NCBI RefSeq assembly: GCF_018861295.1
Contig: NZ_JAHLDM010000019.1
Location: 41,449-105,448, forward strand
Direction: 5' to 3'
DNA: 64,000 nucleotides
Source: Clostridium_AD estertheticum_D
GTDB taxonomy: Bacteria; Bacillota; Clostridia; Clostridiales; Clostridiaceae
Below are positions 42,857 to 52,860 of this stretch, in pieces. The notes beneath the pieces were generated by a model that was given only the letters and a program-made list of their open reading frames with translations, searched no databases and was not told where the DNA came from. The number at the start of each line of letters is the position of its first letter. Within the stretch, counting starts at the first letter, position 1. The position numbers were made by a program, and so were the translations under genes.

Positions 42857-43582
42857 ATGGAAATTAACATTTGTCATCTATATCCTGATTTATTAAATGT
42901 GTATGGGGATGTAGGAAATATTTTAATACTAAAACACAGAGCGGAGCTTCGAGGAATTGAAGTAAACATTGTTAATATATCTATGGGCGATATTTTTAAA
43001 GCAGAAGATTACGATATTGTTTTTTTTGGAGGCGGCCAAGATTACGAACAAACTATAGTTTCTCCAGATCTAATAACTCTAAAAAAAGCATCAATGGAAG
43101 AATATATAGAAAGTGGGAAAGTATTTTTAGCCATTTGCGGGGGATACCAATTGCTTGGGAAATATTATACAACGCCAAGTGGTGAGAAAGTTTGCGGTCT
43201 TGGTATTTTGGATATTTGCACGGAAAGCGGTGACAAACGTTTTATAGGCAACACAATAATTCATAACGAAACGTTTGATGAAACCTATGTTGGCTTTGAA
43301 AATCATTCTGGAAGGACCTATATTAACGGCTTATTACCCCTTGGCAAAGTTGAAGTTGGATATGGTAATAATGGGGAAGACGGTTACGAGGGTTGCGTAT
43401 ATAAAAATACCTTCTGTACTTATTTCCATGGTTCGCTTCTATCTAAAAACCCTGAACTTGCAGACAGATTGCTTTCACTTGCATTAAATAACAAATATGA
43501 TGAAGTAGCTTTAACTTCTTTAGATGATACTCTCGAGATTAAAGCCAAAGAATTTATAATAAAGAGAGAAACTTCTAAATAA
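42857..43582 (+). CDS. gatD: lipid II isoglutaminyl synthase, GatD glutaminase subunit
   Basis: GatD supplies ammonia from glutamine to MurT. The 241-residue protein is a class I amidotransferase of the CobB/CobQ type: CHLYPDLLNVYGDVGN, VFFGGGQDYEQ, the nucleophile Cys in FLAICGGYQLLG, and the catalytic His in TYFHGSLLSKNPELAD. I start at the ATG at 42857 behind AGAAGGTG. Co-transcribed with murT 43 bp upstream, the standard arrangement in Firmicutes. Confidence 0.95.
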   Translation: MEINICHLYPDLLNVYGDVGNILILKHRAELRGIEVNIVNISMGDIFKAEDYDIVFFGGGQDYEQTIVSPDLITLKKASMEEYIESGKVFLAICGGYQLLGKYYTTPSGEKVCGLGILDICTESGDKRFIGNTIIHNETFDETYVGFENHSGRTYINGLLPLGKVEVGYGNNGEDGYEGCVYKNTFCTYFHGSLLSKNPELADRLLSLALNNKYDEVALTSLDDTLEIKAKEFIIKRETSK

Positions 43583-43590
43583 ATAATAGT

Positions 43591-43656
43591 ATAAATTTCT
43601 TAATGGAATTTCACGTTTCAAGCTCTTATTTGGTGCCACGCAGGAGAAATTCATAG
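43591..43656. repeat. foldback repeat element, right-arm fragment
   Basis: Only the right arm is present: AATTTCTTAATGGAATTTCA, CTCTTATTTGGTGCCACG, GAGAAATTCATA. It follows the gatD stop. The 90 bp from here to the next copy include a frame reading RLNPDECKKLSEFIRIKLC before TAA, perhaps a gene remnant. Confidence 0.7.
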
Positions 43657-43745
43657 TGGAAATAGACTTAATCCTGATGAATGTAAGAAACTTTCAGAAT
43701 TTATTAGAATTAAATTATGTTAATTATAATGTTAATAAATAATAG

Positions 43746-43982
43746 TATGAATTTCTCCGGAAGTATCACCAAATAAGAAGAGCAGAAACATTGAAATTTT
43801 ATTTAAAATTCTTCTTTTGCAAATATTAAATTTTCGTGAGACTGACTAAAAGGAAGTCTAGCGAACCGGCTGCAAGCCGAATGTGAGCGCTAGAGAATTT
43901 TATATTTGCAAAAGATTAGAATTTCTTAATAAAATTTCACGTTTCAAACTCTTATTTGGTTGATACGCAGGAGAAATTCATA
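43746..43982. repeat. foldback repeat element, full copy 2
   Basis: About 237 bp, TATGAATTTCTC to GAGAAATTCATA, same arms and centre as copy 1 (GAGACTGACTAAAAGGAAG instead of GAGCCTGACTGGAAGGAAG). Right flank GGGTACAT resembles that of the other copies, so the element may reach a few bases further. Confidence 0.8.
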
Positions 43983-44008
43983 GGGTACATTATGCAGAGC
44001 AGTAACAT

Positions 44009-44054
44009 AAAAAAAGATGTAAATTTGAATAAATTCCAAATTTACATCTTTTTC
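44009..44054 (-). terminator. terminator of the first HTH-TPR regulator gene
   Basis: AAAAAGATGTAAATTTG with its perfect 17-bp complement. The gene stop at 44042 is inside the stem. Confidence 0.8.
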
Positions 44055-45325
44055 TCTAATTGTAATGCCAAACTAAAATACTTTATAGAATCAGCCACAT
44101 TAGATAGTTTATGGTACATACTCCCCATTTCCAAATAACGAGCATATATATCTTTCTTATTTCCAAACTTTAATAGTGAATCTAAAGATAAATTCATGTA
44201 CATCTCTGCACTAGATGCACTTCCTTGTCTATCGAGAATAATAGCTTTATAATAATAACTTTTTTCTATGAACTTAATATCATCTAAATTAATTGCATAG
44301 TTTAATACTTCATCAGAAATACTCTGTGCAAGCTCAACTACATCATTTTTAATAAGTTCTTCAACACAATTAAGCATAAATTCAACTAGTCCTACCTTAT
44401 CCTCTCTAGGATATACGCTTAACCCATGACTTATATACTCAACTGCTTTTTCTTTCATATTACAGTCAAACATTGTTGACCCATAATTGAAAATAGCCAT
44501 TGCCTTATACGATGACTTATCTTTATATAACTCATAAGACTTTTGCTCATATTTTTGAAAGTCACCATTTTTCATTCTTATAGATAAAATAGCTAACATA
44601 TGATATATCTTGGCCGCGCGAAGATCTGTATCCACATGTTTAACCAAATCTAGTAACCTTTTTCCTACTTCAAAAGCACGTTCATAATTTTCTAGCTTAA
44701 TATTACAAGCAGCCTCATTGTACGTTACTATAATTATTTTTTTATAATTCAGAATCTCACTACTATAAAGTCCCTTTCTAACATTACGATAATAACTCGA
44801 TGCTTGAAGAAAATCTTCTTTTATATATAGATGTCTTGCCATATCTATATAATAAGTTAATTTATTATCATCTATAGATGTTTTTAAATACAAATCATAA
44901 TACTTTGATGTAACTGCTTGAGTATTCTCAAAATCTTTTTCATCTAAGTAAAAATTAAATAACATATGCATTAATTCAATAGCTAAATCATAATAATTAT
45001 ATTTTTCAGCTACCTCCAAATTATAGGATACATTAGTTTTGTAATCCTCATCCTTAATAGCTGTATTATCCTCATTTTTAACATTTACCTTTAATATTTC
45101 AATATTTTCTTTAACTTGCTCAAATACATTTTCATTTAGATATCCGAGATCTATGTCTAGTTCCTTACTTATTAATTCTAATACCCAAGGCTCTGCTATA
45201 ACCTTATTATTTTCTATGCAACTCATTTTAGATACTGATATTTTGTCATCACATATCTCTTTTAATGTATATCCTTTATATATTCTACTTCTTTTTATTT
45301 TTTCTCCCGTTGATAATATTTTCAT
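44042..45325 (-). CDS. XRE-type HTH regulator with TPR-like repeats
   Basis: About 427 residues: an N-terminal HTH (LSTGEKIKRSRIYKGYTLKE, then VSKMSCIENNKVIAEPWVLE) and a long helical region with TPR-like repeats (YYNVRKGLYSSEI, AYNEAACNIKLENYERAFEV, YFSLALQLEK at the end). This layout is that of RRNPP-type peptide-responsive regulators. No small secreted peptide gene is visible next to it. The neighbour at 45382 is a paralogue with the same opening (ILSxGEKIKRxR). I start at the ATG at 45325 behind AGGTG. Confidence 0.85.
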   Translation of the reverse strand: MKILSTGEKIKRSRIYKGYTLKEICDDKISVSKMSCIENNKVIAEPWVLELISKELDIDLGYLNENVFEQVKENIEILKVNVKNEDNTAIKDEDYKTNVSYNLEVAEKYNYYDLAIELMHMLFNFYLDEKDFENTQAVTSKYYDLYLKTSIDDNKLTYYIDMARHLYIKEDFLQASSYYRNVRKGLYSSEILNYKKIIIVTYNEAACNIKLENYERAFEVGKRLLDLVKHVDTDLRAAKIYHMLAILSIRMKNGDFQKYEQKSYELYKDKSSYKAMAIFNYGSTMFDCNMKEKAVEYISHGLSVYPREDKVGLVEFMLNCVEELIKNDVVELAQSISDEVLNYAINLDDIKFIEKSYYYKAIILDRQGSASSAEMYMNLSLDSLLKFGNKKDIYARYLEMGSMYHKLSNVADSIKYFSLALQLEKKM

Positions 45326-45381
45326 TGTCATCACCTATCCACAAATCATATAATTAATCTGTAAAATTCCCCATAAATATT

Positions 45382-46680
45382 TCACTTTATTACTCCTAAT
45401 CTTTTAAACAACTCTACACCTTCATTTAAATATTTAGCCGCCTCTATACTTCTGCCACCATCAACATAGAACTTCCCAATCATTATAGATACTTCAGCCG
45501 CTTCCTTTAGTTTGTCATGCTCTTTTACAAACATTAGTGCTTGAAGTAATGTGTTTTCAGCTTCATTCTTGTTGTCTTCTAATAAATCGACTCTGTATTT
45601 TAATAAATAATACTGAAATAATGCTTTATTATTACCATCTTCTATATAGTCTAGTATATGGCTTAAAGCTTCTTTAGCTTCACTTACAGACTTAAGCTTA
45701 ATATAATTTTCACAAATATTAGCTAATGTATCTATTAATTTTAAGTCCTTAGTATTTTGTCTAATCTCCTTAGCCTTATTTAAGTGTATAAATGATTCTT
45801 CCATATTTTCAAATTCATAAAACAATCTTCCTAAATTATTTTCTATCTCCGATATATAAGTCAAATTATTAATTTCTTTAAATACTTTCAAAGTAACCTT
45901 AGAGTATTTTATAGCATTTTTAATATCACCTTTTTTATTATATCCATCCGCCAATAATAGGAGTGAATTAGCATACTCATTTTTACTATTAATTTGATTA
46001 AATTTTTCCTTAGCTAAATACGAATATTTTATAGCATTTTCAATGTTTTCTAATTTAAAATAAGTATAACCTATATAATAGTATATTTCGCCGAGTAAAA
46101 AATCATTTCCCATTTGATTGTCTATAAAAACTTTTTCAGCTTGCTTAAAATAACTAGAGGCTGACTGATATCCCATCATCTTAAGAGTTATTTTTCCCAG
46201 TTTTAATAAAGTTTCAATTATTTCTTCATAAGAATTATTTTTAATAAAGATTATATTTGCAGAAAGAAAAACCTGTTGAGCTGACGCAATGTTTTGCTGC
46301 TCCATATATATATCGCCTCTTAAAGATAAATTCCTAGCTCCTTGATATTCTAATTTATATTTTTCACAGTAATATATAGATTTATCAATGTTTTGCTCCG
46401 CCTGCAATAAATCACTATTTAGAATTTGAGCTTCAGCAATATTTTGATAGAACAAGCATATTTTTTCAGCTTGGGTTTCTTCCGACTCCATTAGATATTC
46501 AACATTTGTATTTAAAGCAGTTGCCAAATATTCTAATAAATCCATACTTGGATTGGATTTACCTGATTCTACTAAACTAATTTGACCTGGAGTTATTCTA
46601 CTACCCGCAAGATCTTTTAATGTCATATTAAGCTCTTTTCTTTTCCTCTTTATCTTTTCTCCCATAGATAATATTTCCAT
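45382..46680 (-). CDS. XRE-type HTH regulator with TPR repeats
   Basis: About 432 residues: an HTH at residues 8-60 (GEKIKRKRKELNMTLKDLAG, SQISLVESGKSNPSMDLLEY) and about eight TPR units, e.g. GEIYYYIGYTYFKLENIENA, YANSLLLLADGYNKKGDIKNA, SEIENNLGRLFYEFENMEES. It is probably a sensor regulator binding a peptide or protein through its TPR groove. It lies 57 bp upstream of its paralogue on the same strand, so both may be one transcript. Target genes unknown. Confidence 0.88.
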   Translation of the reverse strand: MEILSMGEKIKRKRKELNMTLKDLAGSRITPGQISLVESGKSNPSMDLLEYLATALNTNVEYLMESEETQAEKICLFYQNIAEAQILNSDLLQAEQNIDKSIYYCEKYKLEYQGARNLSLRGDIYMEQQNIASAQQVFLSANIIFIKNNSYEEIIETLLKLGKITLKMMGYQSASSYFKQAEKVFIDNQMGNDFLLGEIYYYIGYTYFKLENIENAIKYSYLAKEKFNQINSKNEYANSLLLLADGYNKKGDIKNAIKYSKVTLKVFKEINNLTYISEIENNLGRLFYEFENMEESFIHLNKAKEIRQNTKDLKLIDTLANICENYIKLKSVSEAKEALSHILDYIEDGNNKALFQYYLLKYRVDLLEDNKNEAENTLLQALMFVKEHDKLKEAAEVSIMIGKFYVDGGRSIEAAKYLNEGVELFKRLGVIK

Positions 46681-46830
46681 AATCACTCTTCCTTTACAAC
46701 ATGGTAATATAATAGTATTAATTTATACAAATCGACAATTTAATTCAATTATAACATAGTTCACCTATAATATTGTAAATATATGAATAGATTTTAAATT
46801 TATGCTAAAAAAATCAAAAAAAATTAAAAA

Positions 46831-46864
46831 CTCCAAACCATGTGTTTACTAACATAGTTTGGAG
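46831..46864 (-). terminator. terminator of the YtxH-like gene
   Basis: CTCCAAACCATGT pairs with ACATAGTTTGGAG (one mismatch). On the minus strand it is followed by TTTTTAATTTTTTTT. Confidence 0.8.
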
Positions 46865-46879
46865 CCTTTTAAATCATAA

Positions 46880-47056
46880 TTATAAAATATGATCCTTGAT
46901 ATTATCATACATGTCCCCTGCCACATTCATTACCATCTTACCTGTTTTTTTAGCTCTTCTTCTTGTGTTTCTGTCCATATTAGGAATTAACATCATACCT
47001 GCAGCCACACCAATTATCGCACCTGCTGTAATTGTTGATATAAATTTATTTTGCAT
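46880..47056 (-). CDS. YtxH-like small membrane-associated protein
   Basis: A 58-residue protein, missed by length-filtered calls. It starts at ATG 47054-47056 behind GGGGTGTG and reads MQNKFISTITAGAIIGVAAG, then MMLIPNMDRNTRRRAKK, with a short amphipathic end. A single helix followed by a basic stretch is typical of YtxH-domain stress proteins. It has its own terminator. The family assignment is by general pattern. Confidence 0.7.
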   Translation of the reverse strand: MQNKFISTITAGAIIGVAAGMMLIPNMDRNTRRRAKKTGKMVMNVAGDMYDNIKDHIL

Positions 47057-47207
47057 AAATTACACACCCCTTATTTATTTATTTATTTATTCTTTATAGG
47101 ATGTGCATTTTTAAATTGATTAATGTACTTTTTTTGAAAAATAATAAGTAGATCTAATAGTAAAATAAAAATTTAATTCAGAATACTTTTTCCAAACTAT
47201 AAAGTTT

Positions 47208-49274
47208 TTATGAATAAACATCTGACAGTTCTATTTTTATATTTTCATCATGACCTCTCACATTACTACTATAGATCATATTTTCATGAAGTACCTTCTC
47301 CTTGGGAAGTCTTACTGTAAACTTACTTCCCTTTCCAAATTCACTTTCAACATATATATTACCACCATGTAATTCAACAATCGACTTAACTAAACTAAGG
47401 CCAATACCCGTACCCTCTGCATTTCTTGATAACGATTTATCTACCTGTCTAAACCTGTCAAATATTATATCCAAATACTCCTCTTTAATGCCAATGCCAT
47501 TATCTTTAACTGATATTTCAACAAATTTATTTTCATTCTTAACATAGACAAATATTTCATCACCTATATCTGAAAATTTAATAGAATTTGATATAAGATT
47601 TAAGATTATTCTCTCTATTTTTTCTATATCACAAGCAATAATGTTTTCCTCAATGTCCGTGTCAAAAACAATATTTAATCCCTTACTCTCAGTCAGATTA
47701 ATTAAAGACACCACAATTCCTTCGACAATTTCAACTATATTATTATTAGATAAATTCAGTTTATAAAAGCCTGCTTCTATTTTTGATAAATCAACTATGT
47801 TATTAATAATTTTAGATAATCTATAAGAATTTTGCTTAATTGATTCTATATATTTAATAATGGAATCCTTTTTATCATCAAGTGAGCCACTATCACAATA
47901 CATGCTAAATAGCTGAGCCGTTGCAAATATAACATTTAATGGTGTTTTAAGTTCATGCGATACATTAGCAAGGAATTCTCCCTGTACTTTTAATGCTTTT
48001 TCCATAAGTATATTAGATTTGATTTCAGAAGTAACATCTATTATTAAAATTAATATTTCGCGGATTTTTCCATTAACTTCGAATACTGGTTCAAATATAA
48101 TATTAAAGTATACTTGATTTCCATTTAAAGTTAAAGCTTTTTTATTTAAATACTTAATCTTCTTATCCTTCAAAACTTCATCTAAACACTTATAGTATTC
48201 ACTCTTTTTAAAGTTTTCAAACAAATCTTCTATTTTATAACCCTTTATTTGGTTAATTGATTTAAGACTCGGCTTAATCGATTCAATAATACCAAAAGCT
48301 TTTCTATTAATATCCACAATTTTAAAATCTTGATATGATAATCGAACGACAGGTAAATCAAACGTATTTACCATTCTATTTAAGAATTCATAACGGTTCC
48401 TTGTAATTTCCTCGTGCTTAAAATAGTCTGTCATATCTCTACTACAAAGAACTCCTAAAATGAATTTTCCATTACTATCATAAATAGGTGTACCATTGAC
48501 ATCTATTTGCAATGTTTTACCTGGGGACTTAACTGTCATTCTCATATTTTTAAATTCTTCGCCCCTCATAACTCTATTTGCTGGAATATTTTCTATATCA
48601 ATTTGCTTCCCATAAGTGTCATAAAACTCAGAAGCATTATACCCCTCACTTATATTTTCAAAACTATTGTAAGATGCATGGAACAATTCTCTTGATGTTT
48701 TATTTACTAATATGTATTTTCCTTTATCATCAAAAATAGCAATAGAATCAGCTATATTTTCTATTATAGCTTCTAATTCCTTTTTATGCTGCTCTATTTC
48801 TCTTGATTGGTTTATTGTTTCTGTAATATCGTGAAAACAAGATACTATTATAGTTAAATCACCATTTGAATTATAAATAGGAGTTGAACTAATTTCTGCA
48901 AAATATTCTTTATTCGGGTGGCATACAAAAATCTTAACATTTTTTGATTTTTCACCTCTTAATGCTCTAACTGACGGAAAATCTTTATAAGGCACCTGAT
49001 TACCTAGCATATCGAATACTTTAGTATCCTTAAGAGCATCGGCTATATTAATTCCTTTACCTGATTGATAAATAAGTCTCTTGGCTTCTGAATTCACCAT
49101 TATAAACTCACCCTTATTATTAGCAAACATTACTCCCTCAGATAAATTTTCAATAATGTCAAATAACTGATTATTTTGCTCCTCTATCTTCTGATTTCGC
49201 TTCTTAAGCTTCTGGTTTTGCTCGGAAATAATTTTATAACGCTGCTCAATACTTAAATTTTCGAAATTTCCCAA
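47208..49274 (-). CDS. cytoplasmic multi-PAS sensor histidine kinase
   Basis: The 688-residue protein has an N-terminal coiled coil, three PAS domains (about residues 40-160, 165-285 and 300-420), a HisKA domain with the phosphorylated His in FLANVSHELKTPLNV, and a HATPase domain with NLISNSIKFSD (N box), KDNGIGIKEEY (G1) and GTGIGLSLVKSI (G2). No membrane helix, so it senses an internal signal, perhaps redox or a metabolite. The start is TTG behind GAGGTGA. No response regulator gene is adjacent: an orphan kinase, possibly feeding sporulation in a clostridium. Confidence 0.92.
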   Translation of the reverse strand: MGNFENLSIEQRYKIISEQNQKLKKRNQKIEEQNNQLFDIIENLSEGVMFANNKGEFIMVNSEAKRLIYQSGKGINIADALKDTKVFDMLGNQVPYKDFPSVRALRGEKSKNVKIFVCHPNKEYFAEISSTPIYNSNGDLTIIVSCFHDITETINQSREIEQHKKELEAIIENIADSIAIFDDKGKYILVNKTSRELFHASYNSFENISEGYNASEFYDTYGKQIDIENIPANRVMRGEEFKNMRMTVKSPGKTLQIDVNGTPIYDSNGKFILGVLCSRDMTDYFKHEEITRNRYEFLNRMVNTFDLPVVRLSYQDFKIVDINRKAFGIIESIKPSLKSINQIKGYKIEDLFENFKKSEYYKCLDEVLKDKKIKYLNKKALTLNGNQVYFNIIFEPVFEVNGKIREILILIIDVTSEIKSNILMEKALKVQGEFLANVSHELKTPLNVIFATAQLFSMYCDSGSLDDKKDSIIKYIESIKQNSYRLSKIINNIVDLSKIEAGFYKLNLSNNNIVEIVEGIVVSLINLTESKGLNIVFDTDIEENIIACDIEKIERIILNLISNSIKFSDIGDEIFVYVKNENKFVEISVKDNGIGIKEEYLDIIFDRFRQVDKSLSRNAEGTGIGLSLVKSIVELHGGNIYVESEFGKGSKFTVRLPKEKVLHENMIYSSNVRGHDENIKIELSDVYS

Positions 49275-49296
49275 TATATCACCTCAATAATTTATA

Positions 49297-50244
49297 TTAC
49301 TTTATACTATTCGCTTTTAACAGATAAGTAATAAAATTTGTTTTTTCATCACTACTTAGGTTCAAAACTAACCTCTCTATGTCTCCATGATTAGTTTTAT
49401 ACTCATCAACAATCTCACTAAATGAATATGTTTTATTTTTCTCTTTATTACATTTTAGTTTAATATTAGAATCCTTGATACTATTAGTCTCTTTAACTAT
49501 TATATTAGACTTTCCCTTTGATGCTATTGAAGAAATTTCACCCTTTACCTTCTCGCTTGCTACATATATAGGATTTTTAAGTAACCATTTTTCCACAACC
49601 TTGTCTGATTTTATTCCTAGGCGCTCCTTGCATTTTTCGTCCACAAGTTCATTAAACAAATCTCCTGTATGACTATCTACTTTAACAAATATAACCTCTA
49701 TCCCACTCTTCATAATTTCTTGCATTTTCCTATAATATTCCTTTGATGATTCCTCTTTCCTATCCCAGAACCCCGTAGCATGATAACAAATCCCTATATA
49801 ATCATGAAATATTACTACTTTCTTTTCTCCTAGGCTTTGCGCATACTGACATCCTTTTACTGCACCTTCTAGTTCCCCTGCAATTTGTCTTATATTTTTA
49901 TTAGAATCACTCTTACCTTTGCCGCTCTCTATATGTACAACTATGTCATCCTTCACTGCTACCACTCCATAAGAATACTCCATAGTTTGTGAATTATAAC
50001 TTCCATCCACATAAATATGAAGGATATCCTTTGGATAATTATTATCTATCTTATCTAAAATAATAGGGGCACCATTTAAAAACTTTTCAGCTTCATTTCT
50101 ATCCTCAAAGCTCTTATATTTAGCACCTTTTACTCCTTTTACGTATTTTAAGCACTCTGCCCAAGTACCAACTATTATGTTTTCTATTTTTTCATTAGTA
50201 TTAGAATTAAATCCTTCCTTTATAGCATAAACTTTTTTACCCAT
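49297..50244 (-). CDS. RNase H1-type protein with viroplasmin domain and long C-terminal extension
   Basis: The 315-residue protein begins with a caulimovirus-type viroplasmin domain (KKVYAIKEGFNSNTN, GTWAECLKYVKGVKGAKYKSF), common in RNase H1 for binding RNA-DNA hybrids. The RNase H domain follows: HIYVDGSYNSQ (Asp), IAGELEGAVKG (Glu), VIFHDYIGI (Asp) and VDSHTGDLFNELVDEKCK (last Asp). All four acidic residues are present. The C-terminal 100 residues are an extra, Lys/Ser-rich segment ending in a small helical unit (YKTNHGDIERLVLNLSSDEK), not part of RNase H. Confidence 0.87.
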   Translation of the reverse strand: MGKKVYAIKEGFNSNTNEKIENIIVGTWAECLKYVKGVKGAKYKSFEDRNEAEKFLNGAPIILDKIDNNYPKDILHIYVDGSYNSQTMEYSYGVVAVKDDIVVHIESGKGKSDSNKNIRQIAGELEGAVKGCQYAQSLGEKKVVIFHDYIGICYHATGFWDRKEESSKEYYRKMQEIMKSGIEVIFVKVDSHTGDLFNELVDEKCKERLGIKSDKVVEKWLLKNPIYVASEKVKGEISSIASKGKSNIIVKETNSIKDSNIKLKCNKEKNKTYSFSEIVDEYKTNHGDIERLVLNLSSDEKTNFITYLLKANSIK

Positions 50245-50548
50245 TCTTTATGTTCTCCTTTTTAAAAGCTGCTTCATAATTTAAGTTTCTAGGTATTATA
50301 AAATACCCTTTTAATTCTATCATAAATAAAGTATACAATAAATGATAAAATCATTTATTCTTTTTTTACAATATTTACATTTCCATATTCTATTAGGTTC
50401 GGTGGACAAGGCCTAAGAATAATATTATAATAACTCTTACAAGTTGATATTTCACAGCACAATTCGACGTATTATGCATGTTTCACAAATTAAAATAAGA
50501 TATATATTGGTATAACAAATAAATTTGGTATGCGAGAAAGGATGGTGA

Positions 50549-52384
50549 ATGAAGCGGTTTCCACAACTAATTAAAGTACAGTGGAATTCTTGCTTCTATC
50601 ATATGAATAAAATCAAAAATAAGTATATTTTACTTCCTATTATTACTGCTGTTTTATCATTAGTATTCCTCATTTTTGTAAGTAATACCTTTAAAGTATC
50701 TTCAAATAAACTATATACTAATTTTCTTAAAGATGCTTCATCAAATACTATTTCCACAGTATACGTAACAACCTCTCCTAAAATTCAGGTTAAACTTAAA
50801 GATGGAACTATTTATGAAACTGATAATCCAAGAACTAACAATTTTAAAGAAGGATTGCTTAAAGATGGTATAAATGTTTCAGAGCAAGCTTTAACTAGTC
50901 CACTAGAAGTTGCATCAATATCATGTTTTATAATTTCTCTTATAGTACTAGGCTGTATGAGCTTTAAACCTGCAAGAAGAAAAACAAAAGGCATGTTCTC
51001 GGCTAGCAACCTTGATGTTACAGCTGTTGCGGATATTGGTTTTAACTTTGAAAATGTAGCCGGTAATGAAGAAGCTAAAGATAGTGTACAAGATGTAGTT
51101 GATTTTCTTAAAAACCCCGAGAAGTATTCTGCTTATGGGGCTAGAATGCCAAGAGGTGTAATTTTATATGGAGATCCAGGTACAGGTAAAACACTTCTTG
51201 CAAAAGCAGTAGCTGGAGAGGCAAATGTACCTTTCTACGCAGTTTCTGGTTCTGATTTTGTTCAGATATATGTAGGGGTTGGTGCTGGAAGAATCAGAAG
51301 CTTATTTAAGAAAGCAAGAAGTCATGGAAGAGCAGTTATCTTTATTGATGAGATTGATGCTATTGGCAAAAAAAGAGATAATGGAACTGGTGGTGGTTCT
51401 GATGAGAAAGATCAGACACTTAACGCTCTACTAACTGAAATGTCTGGTTTTAATGAGACAGAGGGCATAATTATAATTGCAGCAACTAATAGGCTTGATA
51501 TGCTTGATGAAGCACTACTTCGTCCAGGTCGTTTTGATAGACATATTGAAGTAACTCTTCCTGATGTATCTGCAAGAGAGAAAATTTTAAAACTTCATCT
51601 TAAAAACAAACCTATTAAGGATATAGACTACAGCGAATGGGCACATAAAACTTCATATTTCTCAGGTGCAAAGTTAGAAAATTTAACTAATGAAGCAGCC
51701 ATCATTGCTTGTAAAGACAATTCTACATTTATTGAAAATGAACATTTAGATAAAGCTTATTCAATAATGCTAGCAGGTTATGAAAAAGTTGATAGAGATT
51801 ATATTAAAGATGATGATAGAAAAATAACTGCATTTCATGAAGCGGGACATGCTTTAATTTCACTTAAGATGTTACCAAAAGACAAGGTATCTAAAGTAAC
51901 TATAATTCCAACTACCAAAGGTGCCGGCGGTTATACTTTAAGTATTCCCGAAGATAAACTATATCAAAACAAAGATTATATAAAGAAAAAAATAATGGTA
52001 CTACTCGGTGGCAGAGCTGCTGAAGAGATTATTTTCGGTAGGGATCATGTAACCACTGGTGCATATAGCGATTTGCAGAGGAGTACTCAGCTTATAACAA
52101 ACATGATAACAGAATACGGAATGGGTGAATCCTTAGGTCTACTTACAATGGCCAAATTAAAAGAATCAGGTTTTACAAATCAAGACGATGTATTCTTAGA
52201 ATGTAAAAATTTGATTTCGCAGTTATATGATGAAGTTATAAATATTCTAACAGCTGAAAAAGAATCTCTAACGTCTATAACCAGTTTATTAATTAAAAAA
52301 GAAACTATAGATCATGAAGATTTAATTAGTATTATTGATAATACCGTTAAAATCGAAGACGAAAACATTCATGAGATTGCATAA
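50549..52384 (+). CDS. ftsH: ATP-dependent zinc metalloprotease FtsH
   Basis: FtsH is a membrane AAA+ protease that degrades misfolded membrane proteins and regulators. The 611-residue protein has an N-terminal helix, an outside region, a second helix (EVASISCFIISLIVLGCM), the AAA domain with GDPGTGKT (Walker A, near residue 214), VIFIDEIDAI (Walker B) and the RPGRFDRHI second region, and the protease with HEAGH near residue 430. Complete. Start ATG behind AAAGGATGG. The 300 bp before it hold its promoter region only. Confidence 0.95.
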   Translation: MKRFPQLIKVQWNSCFYHMNKIKNKYILLPIITAVLSLVFLIFVSNTFKVSSNKLYTNFLKDASSNTISTVYVTTSPKIQVKLKDGTIYETDNPRTNNFKEGLLKDGINVSEQALTSPLEVASISCFIISLIVLGCMSFKPARRKTKGMFSASNLDVTAVADIGFNFENVAGNEEAKDSVQDVVDFLKNPEKYSAYGARMPRGVILYGDPGTGKTLLAKAVAGEANVPFYAVSGSDFVQIYVGVGAGRIRSLFKKARSHGRAVIFIDEIDAIGKKRDNGTGGGSDEKDQTLNALLTEMSGFNETEGIIIIAATNRLDMLDEALLRPGRFDRHIEVTLPDVSAREKILKLHLKNKPIKDIDYSEWAHKTSYFSGAKLENLTNEAAIIACKDNSTFIENEHLDKAYSIMLAGYEKVDRDYIKDDDRKITAFHEAGHALISLKMLPKDKVSKVTIIPTTKGAGGYTLSIPEDKLYQNKDYIKKKIMVLLGGRAAEEIIFGRDHVTTGAYSDLQRSTQLITNMITEYGMGESLGLLTMAKLKESGFTNQDDVFLECKNLISQLYDEVINILTAEKESLTSITSLLIKKETIDHEDLISIIDNTVKIEDENIHEIA

Positions 52385-52400
52385 AAAGTCACAAATTTTA

Positions 52401-52457
52401 AGGCACATTCAAACATATAAGGAGCAAAACATGCTTCTTATTAATTTGAATGTGCCT
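52401..52457 (+). terminator. long hairpin after ftsH
   Basis: AGGCACATTCAAA at 52401 pairs with TTTGAATGTGCCT ending at 52457. Inside, ATAAGGAGCA pairs with TGCTTCTTAT around AAACA. The stem is longer than a usual terminator. Confidence 0.65.
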
Positions 52458-52462
52458 ATTAA

Positions 52463-52860
52463 ATTTCAAAATCCTTCTTTGACAAATATAAGGCTCTCGT
52501 TAACCTGCCTAAAAGTCAGGTTAACGAACCAATGCTGAAACAATACCCGTATGAATTTCTCCGGAAATGGTACCAAATAAGAAGTGCAGAAACATTGAAA
52601 TTCCATTTAAAATTCTTCTTTTGTAATTATAAAATTCTCGTAAGCCTGACTGGAAGTCAGGCTAGCGAACCGACGTTGCACAACCAATGCTGAAACAATA
52701 TCGGTATGAATTTCTCCGGAAGTGACTCCAAATAAGAAGGGCAGAAACAATTGAAATTCCATTTAAAATTCTTCTTTTACAAATATAAGGCTCTCGTGAT
52801 CCTGACTGAAAGTCAGGCTCACGAACCGGTGTCGCACAACCAATGCTGAAACAATATCGG
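52463..52860. repeat. tandem array of the foldback element's left arm
   Basis: A partial unit (52463-52549) is followed by units at 52550 and 52705, period 155-156 bp, leading into a full copy at 52861. Each unit holds TATGAATTTCTCCGG, the arm, a central CCTGACTGAAAGTCAGG-type hairpin and then AACCAATGCTGAAACAATA. Reading frames across it are products of the repeat, not genes. Confidence 0.8.
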
